A stretch of DNA of 64,000 nucleotides from VBAS01 sp035318985 (GCA_035318985.1 DATHDP010000104.1:20478-84477), one strand, 5' to 3'. Shown: positions 26,089-35,244, counted from the first letter of the stretch. Numbers and translations are program-made. Notes: a model not told the origin generated them from the letters alone.

Positions 26089-26119
26089 AAAAGTTCCCGA
26101 ATAATGCGGGAACTTTTTT
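26089..26119 (+). terminator. terminator after the PorU2-like gene
   Basis: AAAAGTTCCCG and CGGGAACTTTT form an 11-bp stem with a 7-nt loop and a T run. Confidence 0.9.
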
Positions 26120-26157
26120 GTTTCGTACTTCGTAAAGGCGGGAGTCTTATACTTTAA

Positions 26158-26165
26158 TACTTTTG
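26158..26165 (+). promoter_or_regulatory. TAnnTTTG -7 element for hscA
   Basis: TACTTTTG lies 42 bp before the chosen start (26208) and after the terminator, so the in-frame upstream start at 26163 falls in the promoter. Confidence 0.5.
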
Positions 26166-26207
26166 CCAGCAATAGATTTTCGACTTTTAAATTTTGACTT
26201 TATTCAG

Positions 26208-28076
26208 ATGGGTAAAATAGCAATCAATATAGCAACAGGCAGTTTACAACAACAGGAAATGATCGTGGGAATTGATCTTGGAACAACGAATAGCTTAGTC
26301 GCTATCATTCATCCTGAAAGCAGGAAGCCGCTTGTGCTTAAAGAACATGATGGCAATGCATTGGTGCCCTCGATCGTTCACTTTGATAATACCGCATCGA
26401 TCACTGTTGGCGATGAAGCAAAAAATTATCTTATCTCTGAGCCGCAGAACACCATCTTCTCTGTAAAGAGATTGATGGGTAAATCTTATAATGACATTAA
26501 AGAAAGATCATCTTTTTTTTCTTATAAAGTAATCGATGATAATACTGAGAGCTTAGTGAAAATACAAGTAGGGGAAAAGTTTTATTCACCTGTGGAATTA
26601 TCTTCTTACATACTTATTGAATTAAAAAAAAGGGCCGAGCATATTTTAAAAACACCGGTAACAAAAGCCGTGATCACCGTGCCAGCTTATTTCAACGATG
26701 CGCAACGACAGGCAACAAGAGATGCAGGTAAATTGGCTGGACTTGACGTATTAAGGATAGTGAATGAACCAACAGCAGCAAGTCTTGCTTATGGTTTAGG
26801 TATGAGAAATGACGAGACAAAAACCGTTGCAGTCTATGATCTCGGCGGAGGAACTTTTGATATTTCTGTTTTGCGTATTAGCAATGGAATATTTGAAGTG
26901 TTATCAACAAACGGGGATACTTATCTGGGGGGTGATGATTTTGACCATGCAATTGTAAAACATTGGATAAATCAAAAAGGAATAAAGGAAGAAGAATTAA
27001 ATACACATAAAAGTCTTGCGCAGGAATTAAGATTGAAAGCAGAAGAAGCGAAGAAATATTTAAGCAGTAATGAAAATTTTAAAGGTGCAGCGGGAGGAGA
27101 GCAACTTGAATTAAATAAAGCTGAACTTCAAAAACTAATTCAGTCTTTGGTTAATAAAACTATTCAATGTTGCAAAAGCGCATTGGCTGATGCACAACTT
27201 TCGTCAGGTGATATTGATGAAGTGATAATGGTTGGTGGATCAACGAGAGTGCCAATAGTAAAGGCGTCAGTAAGTAAATTTTTTGGGAGAAAAGTTCATG
27301 ATGAATTAAATCCAGATGAAGTAGTGGCGCTTGGTGCCGCTGTACAAGCTGATATTCTTGCAGGAAACAATAAAGATTTTTTATTGCTGGATATTACACC
27401 GCTATCATTGGGCATTGAAACAATGGGAGGGTTGATGGATGTATTGATACCACGTAATTCAAAAATTCCTTCTAAAGCGGGCCGTCAATATACAACGCAA
27501 AAAGATGGTCAAAACGGAATGAGGATCTCTGTTTTCCAGGGCGAAAGGGATCTGGTACAAGATAACCGCAAACTGTCTGAATTTAATTTATCAGGAATTC
27601 CGGCTATGCCTGCAGGACTTGCCAAAGTGGAAGTATCTTTTTTGATCAATGCTGATGGAATATTAAATGTAAAAGCAAAAGAACTAAGAAGTAGTGTAGA
27701 ACAAAGCATTGAAGTAAAACCACAATACGGATTAACTGATGGTGAAGTTGAAAAAATGCTAATGGAATCTATTCAACATGCGAGTGAGGATGTAAAAACA
27801 AGAGCATTAGTTGAAGCTAAAACTGAAGCGCAGCAGTTGATCGATACTACACAAAAATTTCTAAAAAAGAACGCTGAGTTTCTTTTACTTGAAGAAATTG
27901 CCAAAACCACAAAAGCAATTGATGATCTCAGATCGGCGCTTAATTCAGAAAATAAGGACCTGATACATCAAAAGACAGAATCATTAAATGAGATCTCGCG
28001 ACCTTATGCAGAAAGAGTGATGGATATGGCGATCAGTAAAGCGATGAGTGGAAAAAGTATCAAAGACGCTATTTAG
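26208..28076 (+). CDS. hscA: Hsp70-family chaperone, HscA-like
   Basis: 622 aa from the ATG at 26208 (GKIAINIATGSLQQQEMIVG), which is the conserved N-terminus of HscA in Bacteroidota; an upstream start would overlap the promoter. The nucleotide-binding domain has VGIDLGTTNSLVAII, VPAYFNDAQRQATRDAG, VYDLGGGTFDISVL and MVGGSTRVPIV; the substrate-binding domain has DITPLSLGIETMGG and VFQGERDLVQDNRKL. HscA helps transfer clusters from IscU with HscB. No hscB, iscU or fdx is in the window, so a general second DnaK is the alternative. The 3' end overlaps the end of the opposite gene by 8 bp. Confidence 0.85.
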   Translation: MGKIAINIATGSLQQQEMIVGIDLGTTNSLVAIIHPESRKPLVLKEHDGNALVPSIVHFDNTASITVGDEAKNYLISEPQNTIFSVKRLMGKSYNDIKERSSFFSYKVIDDNTESLVKIQVGEKFYSPVELSSYILIELKKRAEHILKTPVTKAVITVPAYFNDAQRQATRDAGKLAGLDVLRIVNEPTAASLAYGLGMRNDETKTVAVYDLGGGTFDISVLRISNGIFEVLSTNGDTYLGGDDFDHAIVKHWINQKGIKEEELNTHKSLAQELRLKAEEAKKYLSSNENFKGAAGGEQLELNKAELQKLIQSLVNKTIQCCKSALADAQLSSGDIDEVIMVGGSTRVPIVKASVSKFFGRKVHDELNPDEVVALGAAVQADILAGNNKDFLLLDITPLSLGIETMGGLMDVLIPRNSKIPSKAGRQYTTQKDGQNGMRISVFQGERDLVQDNRKLSEFNLSGIPAMPAGLAKVEVSFLINADGILNVKAKELRSSVEQSIEVKPQYGLTDGEVEKMLMESIQHASEDVKTRALVEAKTEAQQLIDTTQKFLKKNAEFLLLEEIAKTTKAIDDLRSALNSENKDLIHQKTESLNEISRPYAERVMDMAISKAMSGKSIKDAI

Positions 28077-29751
28077 CTCTGAAGCCATCTTCTACTTTAT
28101 TTCCTCGGGGGGAAAATTTTTCACAACTAAGATCAGTGCAGGGAATCGGAGTAATGCCAAGTTCTTTATGTGCAGCAGGGGAATTGATTTTTATTCCATC
28201 ACAATCGAAAATTTTATACTCAGTTTTTTTAATCCCCAAAGGAATTAATAATTGCTCTTTGCTGAAAAAAAATATAAATCGATATCCAGTGTATGCAAAT
28301 ATCGATCCTGTGGCAAGAAGCAAAATAGCGATCAATACATTTTTTCCAATGAGAATTTCTTTTTCTTTAAAAACCAGGTAAGAAACTACACCAATAAACC
28401 CAAGTATAAATCCAAAACCAAATCTTGGATCAGGAGCATTTAAAAACCAGAAAATAATTCCAGAGAGCATTGTCAGTAATACTAATAGAGTAATGAAGTT
28501 GGATCGAATGACTTTCTTTATTGAGAATAATATTGCAATAAAAGATAATACAAAGAAGATCATGATGACTTTATCTGCAGTGGATCGATTTTGCCACCAG
28601 GTTGGCAGCCATTCTGCAGGATTCATTTTATTTACGGCACTAATTTCATCTGTTACTACTCCAGACTTCTTTGCATAAGCATTTATATAGTTTTTTTCAT
28701 TTAGTGTAAGTTTTGAATCATATTTCCAGTCTACATTGGCAACATTAATAGAAGTTGAGGGAAAAACTACATAACCTGAAGTAATAATATTTCTTGCAAT
28801 AAAAGGCGTGAGTATTATTATCGATATAAACAATATCCAATAAGACAATTTAATTTTTCTTTTAATCAGACTAAGGGAAGCTGCCACTACAGCAATTAAA
28901 AGCACCGGAGCAACTGATAGCTTGATCGTAACAGCAACAAGGCTTAAAAAAGCGACAAGTACCCAATCATTCGGTGCTACATGGTTTGTGTTTTTTTCCA
29001 GTAGAAAATAAATAATAGTCAAAATGAAAAGTGTTGCAATAAAATCAGGACTTGCGGAAGTGGCAGTTAATCTTACTTGTGTATAACTCCAGGTGCTTAT
29101 TATAAGTAACGCAATCCAAAATAGTCCAAAAAAATTTTTTCCCTCTTTAAGAAAATTATAATTGATCCGGTTGATCAAAAAAATAAAAAACCAAAATAGT
29201 ACTGTTGAATTTAGAAGGGTGATTCCTTCTTTGCCGGTAAAACTAAACCCAAATAGCGCACAATCAACAAACCAAAGCCCTTGATAACCAAGGCGAGCAT
29301 GTAAATGAACCAAACCAGGGACCGCTTTATATTTTTCTATCCATTGTATTGTTTGTGCATGATAACCCAGCGTATCAGCATGAATGACCGTCCAGGTGCT
29401 CATCACTAAGACCAATAACAAACAAGTTGATAATAGAATAATAGAAAAGAAATGCAGATCTTGTAATTCTTTTTTTAATGCAGCAAAAAATGCAGGTGAA
29501 TCTTTCTTAAAAAACAAGACAAGGCAGGGAATGATAAATAAAAATTGTACCCACCATTCACCCAATGGAATGAATAATGAAAGAGTACCTCCAATAACTG
29601 TAATGGCAGAAAGACCGGCAATGCAAATTATGCTGAAATGCGGGAGCTGTAATTTATTCCTAGTTATTTTTTTGATGAAATGGAAAAAGAGAATGCCCCA
29701 CATCCAGCTCAGAAATGAAATATAGATCCATACAAGTAAAGTTGTTAGCAT
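28069..29751 (-). CDS. multi-pass membrane protein, GT39-like, paralogue of the 30504-32162 gene
   Basis: 560 aa with about eleven hydrophobic segments. After the third span is HADTLGYHAQTIQWIEKY and VPGLVHLHARLGYQGLWF, a loop in the position where GT-C (GT39-type) glycosyltransferases carry their acidic catalytic residue. The gene at 30504 has the same pattern, and both end in a short soluble tail with a PC...PRG..(I/V)..GF motif. The pair flank a GT2 gene (11 bp and 22 bp gaps), so the three are one operon with a role in envelope sugars, probably transfer of a lipid-linked sugar. The substrate is unknown. Resembles the poorly known LIC_10190-type membrane family. Confidence 0.75.
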   Translation of the reverse strand: MLTTLLVWIYISFLSWMWGILFFHFIKKITRNKLQLPHFSIICIAGLSAITVIGGTLSLFIPLGEWWVQFLFIIPCLVLFFKKDSPAFFAALKKELQDLHFFSIILLSTCLLLVLVMSTWTVIHADTLGYHAQTIQWIEKYKAVPGLVHLHARLGYQGLWFVDCALFGFSFTGKEGITLLNSTVLFWFFIFLINRINYNFLKEGKNFFGLFWIALLIISTWSYTQVRLTATSASPDFIATLFILTIIYFLLEKNTNHVAPNDWVLVAFLSLVAVTIKLSVAPVLLIAVVAASLSLIKRKIKLSYWILFISIIILTPFIARNIITSGYVVFPSTSINVANVDWKYDSKLTLNEKNYINAYAKKSGVVTDEISAVNKMNPAEWLPTWWQNRSTADKVIMIFFVLSFIAILFSIKKVIRSNFITLLVLLTMLSGIIFWFLNAPDPRFGFGFILGFIGVVSYLVFKEKEILIGKNVLIAILLLATGSIFAYTGYRFIFFFSKEQLLIPLGIKKTEYKIFDCDGIKINSPAAHKELGITPIPCTDLSCEKFSPRGNKVEDGFRAK

Positions 29752-29761
29752 TTACACACTA

Positions 29762-30481
29762 TCATTTGCGTGAAAGGATATTATATTTCAAAATACACCA
29801 AATGGCATGAAGACCATCTGTCCATTTTATTTTTTTTCCATCATCATATGTTCTTCCATAATAAGCAATACCAACCTCATAAAATCTTATGTTTTTGATG
29901 CGGCTCACTTTGGCTGTAACTTCTGGTTCAAAACCGAACCTGTTCTCTTTAAGCCGAATTTGTTTCAATACATCTGTCCTGAACATTTTATACCCGGTTT
30001 CCATATCCGTAAGATTTAAACCCGTGAAAAGGTTCGAAAGAAATGTCAGAAATTTATTACCGATCGTATGAAAGAAAAATAAAACTCTGTGTGGTCCGCT
30101 TCCCATAAATCTTGAACCATATACTACATCTGCGTGGCCATCAATAATGGGATGTAATAATTTATTATAATCATTTGGATCGTATTCGAAATCTGCGTCT
30201 TGTATTATAATGATATCACCATTGGCTTTTTGTAAAGCAGCTTTCACTGCGGCACCCTTGCCTGAATTTATTTGCTGATGAATTGAGATAGCAGAAGGGT
30301 TTTTTTCGCAAAACTTATTTATTTCATTTGCTGAGTTATCAGTAGACCCGTCATTTACAATTATTATCTGTTTTTCAAGGTCATATTCAAGCTTTGTTTG
30401 CAAAACTTTTTCCATTACTGTTGAGATCAGTTTTTCTTCATTATAACAGGGTATGATAATGCTCAGTTTTTTCAAGGTCAT
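29762..30481 (-). CDS. glycosyltransferase family 2, polyprenyl-phosphate-sugar synthase-like
   Basis: 239 aa with no membrane segment. The GT-A fold signature KLSIIIPCYNEEKLISTVME, VNDGSTDNSANEI, and IIQDADFEYDPNDY (DAD metal site) are present, then GSRFMGSG and FRTDVLKQIRLKENRFGFEPEV, which match dolichol/polyprenyl-phosphate mannosyl- or glucosyltransferases. Such enzymes make a lipid-linked sugar on the cytoplasmic side. It lies between two paralogous GT-C-like membrane proteins, which could use that donor outside; this division of labour is an inference. Confidence 0.9.
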   Translation of the reverse strand: MTLKKLSIIIPCYNEEKLISTVMEKVLQTKLEYDLEKQIIIVNDGSTDNSANEINKFCEKNPSAISIHQQINSGKGAAVKAALQKANGDIIIIQDADFEYDPNDYNKLLHPIIDGHADVVYGSRFMGSGPHRVLFFFHTIGNKFLTFLSNLFTGLNLTDMETGYKMFRTDVLKQIRLKENRFGFEPEVTAKVSRIKNIRFYEVGIAYYGRTYDDGKKIKWTDGLHAIWCILKYNILSRK

Positions 30482-30503
30482 TAGAAATTAATGTGAAGAT
30501 AGT

Positions 30504-32162
30504 CTAGTGACTCGATTTTTCTAAATGAAAACCACTTCGAATATTTTTCCCTCTTGGTTTTAGCCTGGGATGAATTTCATATAAACAAGGGAGTTCTGTT
30601 CCATAACAACGTATATTCCAGTTGTTGTTTATTAATTCGGGGATACGAAATGTAATTCCATCGATCACGAATTCTTTTACTGGTGGTTGTGGAAGTTGCA
30701 AAGGTGAGATCCAATTCCTGTATTCTTTTTGTTTCAATGGTTTTGAAACCAGGTAATAACTTAATCCTGCGATCATAAGAATTATTAAAGCATTTAATAA
30801 AAACTTTATTGATCGGAAATCATTTACAAAAGAACTTAAATGATATTCTAAAAGAACAGTTCCAAATATCAAAATGCCATAAACAAATCTTGGATCGGGA
30901 GCGATAATAAGCCAACTCATAAGCCAAAGTATCATTAACCCCGTAATAATTGATTTACTATAATCTTTTTTTTGAATACGCAATTTTATACCAGTGAACA
31001 ATATTCCAGTAAAACCCACCAGCACTAATATTTTATCAAAGGGAAAGAGATGTTGGAACCAGGCAGGTACCCAGCCAGAGCCTAGTGCTTTTGTTTGTTC
31101 GATATCAAAATAAGTTGTGCTGACGCGATTATAATACTTAATGTATTCAAGAAGCCTTTCGGTAATTTGGAGATCAGGTTTCCAATCTACATTAATATCG
31201 AAAAAAGTCGCAGGATAAAATGGGTAACCCGCAATTATAATGCTTCGAATAAGAAAAGGAACAATAAGTAAAAGGCAATAAGCTATTGGTAAAAAAAGTT
31301 TCCTGGTTTGTTTTTGCTTTATAAATAAAATAAAAGCAAACAAACTTAAAAGTAGTAATGGATAGTTGATCAGTCGAACAGTGAGTAAATAAGCGGGCCA
31401 GATGATCCATTCTATCTTGGGAGAAGTTTTTTCACTAAAAAACACTTCTGTAAATAATAGTAAAACAATGGATGTAGTAATAAAATCATAATTGGTTGTG
31501 GCAGCATTTCCTTTTATGAATGCCCAAATTAACAGGCAAATAATGAAAACTAAAAGAATAGCAAAAGCAGCTTGCGCATTATTTTCTTTTTGAAACTGAC
31601 TGATTTTTTCAATAAACCAATAACATAACCATAATGATATAAGACTATTCAAAACCGTAAATCCGCCAGTGGTCTTTGAAGAAAAACTAAATAAAGCTAC
31701 ACTGCTAAACCATGAGGAATTAAATCCAAATCTTTCATGAAGATTTACAAGTCCTGGAACCGAACCGTACTCCTGTATCCATTTTATCGATTGGATATGA
31801 TAACTTTCTGTATCATCCATCATTGTAGGTCCGGCATTGATAAGAAGTATCGTAATCCAAAAAATAAAAAACAGAATCAAGGATGCAGAAACTTTGATCT
31901 TAGGTACAAAAATTTTTGTGTTCTTTCGTTTGATGACGGATATTAAAATAAGCAGTCCTAATATCCCAAACCTGGTGTAAAAAGTAATTGGAAAAAACAA
32001 AACAATGATCTGGGTTAAAGATGTAAGAAGGATCAAACCGCTTACCAGGTAATAAATGATCGGCCTTGATTCATCTTTTGAGGGGAAGAATTTGTAAAAA
32101 AGAATTCCGCTCCAGAGACAGATCAGTGTAATAATGATTTGGTAAAATAAAAGGGTTAACAT
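30504..32162 (-). CDS. multi-pass membrane protein, GT39-like, paralogue of the 28069-29751 gene
   Basis: 552 aa with about eleven hydrophobic segments. The loop MMDDTESYHIQSIKWIQEY and VPGLVNLHERFGFNSSWF is shared with the 28069-29751 protein, as is the C-terminal tail (LPCLYEIHPRLKPRGKNI). The conserved acidic residues in the first outer loop suggest a GT-C glycosyltransferase. It begins a group 5'-552 aa-GT2-560 aa on the minus strand; the acyltransferase upstream is 88 bp away. It probably arose by duplication with its partner. Role in surface polysaccharide or glycoprotein making is an inference. Confidence 0.75.
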   Translation of the reverse strand: MLTLLFYQIIITLICLWSGILFYKFFPSKDESRPIIYYLVSGLILLTSLTQIIVLFFPITFYTRFGILGLLILISVIKRKNTKIFVPKIKVSASLILFFIFWITILLINAGPTMMDDTESYHIQSIKWIQEYGSVPGLVNLHERFGFNSSWFSSVALFSFSSKTTGGFTVLNSLISLWLCYWFIEKISQFQKENNAQAAFAILLVFIICLLIWAFIKGNAATTNYDFITTSIVLLLFTEVFFSEKTSPKIEWIIWPAYLLTVRLINYPLLLLSLFAFILFIKQKQTRKLFLPIAYCLLLIVPFLIRSIIIAGYPFYPATFFDINVDWKPDLQITERLLEYIKYYNRVSTTYFDIEQTKALGSGWVPAWFQHLFPFDKILVLVGFTGILFTGIKLRIQKKDYSKSIITGLMILWLMSWLIIAPDPRFVYGILIFGTVLLEYHLSSFVNDFRSIKFLLNALIILMIAGLSYYLVSKPLKQKEYRNWISPLQLPQPPVKEFVIDGITFRIPELINNNWNIRCYGTELPCLYEIHPRLKPRGKNIRSGFHLEKSSH

Positions 32163-32250
32163 TTCAGTATTTAAATTTGACTTTCTTCTTCAATAAATGA
32201 GATCGGATGATAAATAGGATCTATTCCATGCTTGTTACTCTAAAACAGGT

Positions 32251-33294
32251 TCAAAAATATTTTTTGAGTTTAAGAAAATGTTTTTCAAAAAGATGATAAC
32301 TCAAAATGCTTACAAATAAACCAGCTAAGGTAGCCAGCAGAGATGAAAGAATTTTGAATAAAAGTTCATCTTTGGTGGCAATGCCAGCGATAAGTTTATC
32401 GGTATATGGTTTTGTCAAAAGAAACACGGGCCAATGAAAAATGTAAAAACCAAAGGAATATTTTCCAAGTAAACGTAAAATAGGGTTTGTCAGAAAAAAA
32501 ATTATGAAACGATTATCTTTCATTACAGCTTCATAAACGGCGATAGCAAAAATGAGTGAGAAAGTAGTGAAACCTGCAATGGCCCAAACCGGAAAATCAG
32601 GGCTTTGATTTTTTTTCAATAAATAAAAAAGATAACTTACTGAAGTTAGTGTTAAAATAAAAAAAGTAAAATACTTTCTTAATAGGTTTACATTGATTTT
32701 ATAAATAGCAGCAAGCATTGAGCCAATGAGAATACCATCAATTCTCGTAAAAAGAAATGCCCTTTCGTAAGCTGGATAATAGTCCCTGTTTTCCCAAATA
32801 TAAAATCGGGCCGCAATTACACTAGCTAAGATTAAAATGCAGAGAATAAGAATTCTTTTAGGTTTTTTTAATAACAATATTATTAACGGCCATAACAAAT
32901 AATACTGCTCTTCAATAGCCAGTGACCAGTAATGATTCAACGCAATTCCACTCCCATCACTTTTGATTATAAGTGGCCAATTTTGTAAATATGTCCAGAA
33001 CCACACCTGGTGCGCCTTGTAGTAAGACATCTCAAGTAGCGACGGATTGATTGCAGGAATAATGAATAAAAAAAGAATAAGAGAAAAATAGTACAAAGGA
33101 AAGATTCTTAAAACGCGGCGGGCATAGAAGTTTCTAAAGTAATTCTCTGAACTAAGTGAATTTAAAAGAATATTAGTAATAAGAAAGCCCGAGAGAACAA
33201 AGAAAAGATCAACACCGAGCCAGCCATAATTGAAGTATTCAATAAAATTGAAGTTGTGATACAGAATCACAAGAATAATAGCAATCCCTCTCAA
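32251..33294 (-). CDS. acyltransferase 3 family membrane protein; 5' end lacks a standard start codon
   Basis: 347 aa if counted from a TTG at 33294. The family signature LRGIAIILVILYH begins at once, then WLGVDLFFVLSGFLITNI, RRVLRIFPLYYFSLIL and HYWSLAIEEQYYLLWPLII, with about ten spans. These are features of acyltransferase_3 (O-acetylation of sugars). The same frame stays open 26 codons upstream, to the TAA of riboflavin synthase, and reads HYPALDG just before LRG, which is the family's normal N-terminus. No ATG or GTG exists there; ATT (33366) or CTG (33336) are possible starts. So the real start is upstream of 33294, or this gene has lost its start codon. Confidence 0.8.
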   Translation of the reverse strand: MRGIAIILVILYHNFNFIEYFNYGWLGVDLFFVLSGFLITNILLNSLSSENYFRNFYARRVLRIFPLYYFSLILFLFIIPAINPSLLEMSYYKAHQVWFWTYLQNWPLIIKSDGSGIALNHYWSLAIEEQYYLLWPLIILLLKKPKRILILCILILASVIAARFYIWENRDYYPAYERAFLFTRIDGILIGSMLAAIYKINVNLLRKYFTFFILTLTSVSYLFYLLKKNQSPDFPVWAIAGFTTFSLIFAIAVYEAVMKDNRFIIFFLTNPILRLLGKYSFGFYIFHWPVFLLTKPYTDKLIAGIATKDELLFKILSSLLATLAGLFVSILSYHLFEKHFLKLKKYF

Positions 33295-33372
33295 TCCATC
33301 TAATGCAGGATAGTGAGTTTGGTCAGCAGTTGGCAGTTTAACAGGTATTGAATCGGGGTTAGTAATAACTGT

Positions 33373-33963
33373 TTATTTACTCAAAGATAATTTCCGGTTG
33401 ATGTATTTTCCAATCATATCAAATTCGATATTCACTTTTTGTCCCGGTTTCACAAGGTTCATATTTGTATGCTCAAAAGTATAAGGAATTATAGCCACAT
33501 CAAAAGTGGTTCCGGTTACATTAAAGATAGTGAGGCTAATGCCATTAATAGAGACTGATCCTTTTTCAATGATCAATGTATCAAACTCTGGAAGAAATTT
33601 AAATCTGAACTCCCAACTACCCCCTTTTTCTTTTTTATCGATGCAAGTTGCCGATGAATCGACATGTCCCTGTACAAAATGACCATCCAGGCGGTCATTT
33701 ATTTTTAAACATCTTTCAAGATTGATCGGGGTGCCTTTCTCCCAATCACCCAGTGTTGTTTTACTTAATGTTTCAGCAATGGCAGTAACCCGGTGCTGAC
33801 CACCTTTTACCTCTTCTACTGTAAGGCATACCCCATCATGGGCCACACTCTGATCGGGTTTTAATTTTGAAGAGATAGCTGATTTTATCCAGAAGGTTTT
33901 ATTGCTCCCTTTTTCAATCACTTTCTTGATTATCCCCTGTGTTTCAACTATTCCTGTAAACAT
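33373..33963 (-). CDS. ribE: riboflavin synthase alpha subunit
   Basis: 196 aa with two lumazine-binding repeats. The first starts MFTGIVETQGIIKKV and includes SVAHDGVCLTVEEV; the second has GHFVQGHVDSSATC and EKGSVSINGISLTIF. It joins two 6,7-dimethyl-8-ribityllumazine molecules to riboflavin and a pyrimidinedione. The stop codon is followed in the same frame by the acyltransferase. It diverges from rpsU with a 99-bp gap. A near TAnnTTTG element lies close to its start. Confidence 0.95.
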   Translation of the reverse strand: MFTGIVETQGIIKKVIEKGSNKTFWIKSAISSKLKPDQSVAHDGVCLTVEEVKGGQHRVTAIAETLSKTTLGDWEKGTPINLERCLKINDRLDGHFVQGHVDSSATCIDKKEKGGSWEFRFKFLPEFDTLIIEKGSVSINGISLTIFNVTGTTFDVAIIPYTFEHTNMNLVKPGQKVNIEFDMIGKYINRKLSLSK

Positions 33964-34017
33964 AGCGGCAAATTAATTCATTTTGCACTTTCATTTCTGA
34001 TTTTCAGTTTTGCCTCC

Positions 34018-34025
34018 TATCTTTG
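34018..34025 (+). promoter_or_regulatory. -7 element of rpsU promoter
   Basis: TATCTTTG, the same octamer as in front of rpsJ and tRNA-Trp; a near -33 TTTC lies 20 bp upstream at 33994-33997. The start of transcription should lie near 34032. Confidence 0.65.
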
Positions 34026-34044
34026 GTGCCCAATAAAAAATACC

Positions 34045-34055
34045 AAAGGAGGTAT
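34045..34055 (+). promoter_or_regulatory. strong Shine-Dalgarno sequence of rpsU
   Basis: AAAGGAGGTAT, fully complementary to the end of 16S rRNA in this group (anti-SD CCUCC region), with 7 bp between it and the ATG at 34063. Nearly all other genes here lack such a site. In Flavobacterium johnsoniae the strong SD of rpsU is linked to control by ribosomes that lack S21; the same control is likely here. It also lies in a small ATACC/GGTAT hairpin. Confidence 0.85.
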
Positions 34056-34062
34056 ATTAACC

Positions 34063-34260
34063 ATGTTGATCATTGATTCAAAAGATTGCGAAAACATAGA
34101 CAAGGCGCTTAAAAAGTACAAAAAGAAGTTTGAGAAAAGTAAAATCCTTCTTCAACTTCGTGAACGTCAATCATACACTAAGCCGTCAGTAAGACGTCGC
34201 GGTGCCGTCTTGAAAGCTGTTTACAAGCAGAAAATAGCCAGCGGAAAAATCGAAAGTTAA
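34063..34260 (+). CDS. rpsU: 30S ribosomal protein bS21
   Basis: 65 aa, basic, matching bS21: MLIIDSKDCENIDKALKKY, KKFEKSKILLQLRERQSY and RRRGAVLKAVYKQK. In Bacteroidota S21 helps hide the anti-Shine-Dalgarno of 16S rRNA. The gene has the strongest ribosome-binding site of the window, which is the reverse of the general rule in this phylum and fits autogenous control. A terminator follows at 34281. Confidence 0.97.
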   Translation: MLIIDSKDCENIDKALKKYKKKFEKSKILLQLRERQSYTKPSVRRRGAVLKAVYKQKIASGKIES

Positions 34261-34280
34261 TATTATCCGCTAAATAATTT

Positions 34281-34321
34281 CAAATAGCTATTCCGAAGTA
34301 TTGGGGTAGCTATTTGTTTTT
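34281..34321 (+). terminator. terminator after rpsU
   Basis: CAAATAGCTA and TAGCTATTTG form a perfect 10-bp stem with a 16-nt loop, followed by TTTTTG. Confidence 0.75.
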
Positions 34322-34332
34322 GTAGTTTAGTG

Positions 34333-35244
34333 ATGAAAATGAAAAACACATTTTTGCCCGAGATCCAATCCTTTATTGGTTACCTGAAATTTGAAAAAAG
34401 GTATTCTGCTCATACCATCCGTTCTTATCATGATGACCTCGTTCAATTTTTTGATTTTCTTGATGCGCAATTCGGAAAACTTACTCTTAAAGAAATTCCT
34501 TCAAGTTTTGTTCGTAGTTGGTTGGCTTCATTGAAGGATGATGATATAACTGCAAGAACGATCAATCGCAAGATATCGACACTCAAGTCTTTTTTTAAAT
34601 TTCAACTAAAGCAGGGTAAGATCGAGAATACCCCGATGGGGAATATTATCTCCCCTAAAATAAGCAAGCGACTACCTGTTTTTATAAATGAAAAAGACCT
34701 GGTTGATCTGACCAATGCTATTAATACTAATACTGAAGACTGGGATAGCCTGAACACAAAAATGCTCATCACGATTTTTTATTCAACAGGAATGCGGCTA
34801 AGTGAATTGATAAATCTTAAAGAACGTCAGGTTGATTTTTCAAGAAAACAATTCAAAATATTGGGTAAAGGAAACAAAGAAAGAATTATACCGGCAGGAG
34901 CAGACCTGCTTGCTATAATAAAGGACTATATAAATGAGAAAAGAAAAGTGTTCGAAAAAGTTGATGACGTTTTGCTGGTAAGTTCGAAAGGAAAAAAATT
35001 ATATCCCAAGTATGCATATAACCTGGTAAGAAGCATTTTACAGCAAGAAGTAAAAACGCTTGATAAGACAAGCCCACATGTATTGCGACACACTTTTGCC
35101 ACACATTTAATGAATAACGGAGCAAATCTTGATGCTGTAAAAGAATTACTTGGTCATGCCAGTCTTGCAAGCACCCAGGTTTATACACATAATACTATTG
35201 AAAAGCTCAAAAACGTGTATAAAAAAGCTCATCCTAAAGCTTGA
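34333..35244 (+). CDS. tyrosine recombinase, XerC/XerD-like
   Basis: 303 aa from the ATG at 34333; a GTG one codon earlier is also in frame. The N-terminal SAM-like core-binding domain (YSAHTIRSYHDDLVQFFDFL) and the catalytic domain with Arg in STGMRLSELINL, Lys in KGNKERIIP, the HVLRHTFATHL box, GHASLASTQVYTH and the tyrosine nucleophile in it are all present. The size fits Xer recombinases, which resolve chromosome dimers at dif. It lies between rpsU and hpf with no phage genes or att-like repeats near, so a housekeeping role is likely. Confidence 0.88.
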   Translation: MKMKNTFLPEIQSFIGYLKFEKRYSAHTIRSYHDDLVQFFDFLDAQFGKLTLKEIPSSFVRSWLASLKDDDITARTINRKISTLKSFFKFQLKQGKIENTPMGNIISPKISKRLPVFINEKDLVDLTNAINTNTEDWDSLNTKMLITIFYSTGMRLSELINLKERQVDFSRKQFKILGKGNKERIIPAGADLLAIIKDYINEKRKVFEKVDDVLLVSSKGKKLYPKYAYNLVRSILQQEVKTLDKTSPHVLRHTFATHLMNNGANLDAVKELLGHASLASTQVYTHNTIEKLKNVYKKAHPKA

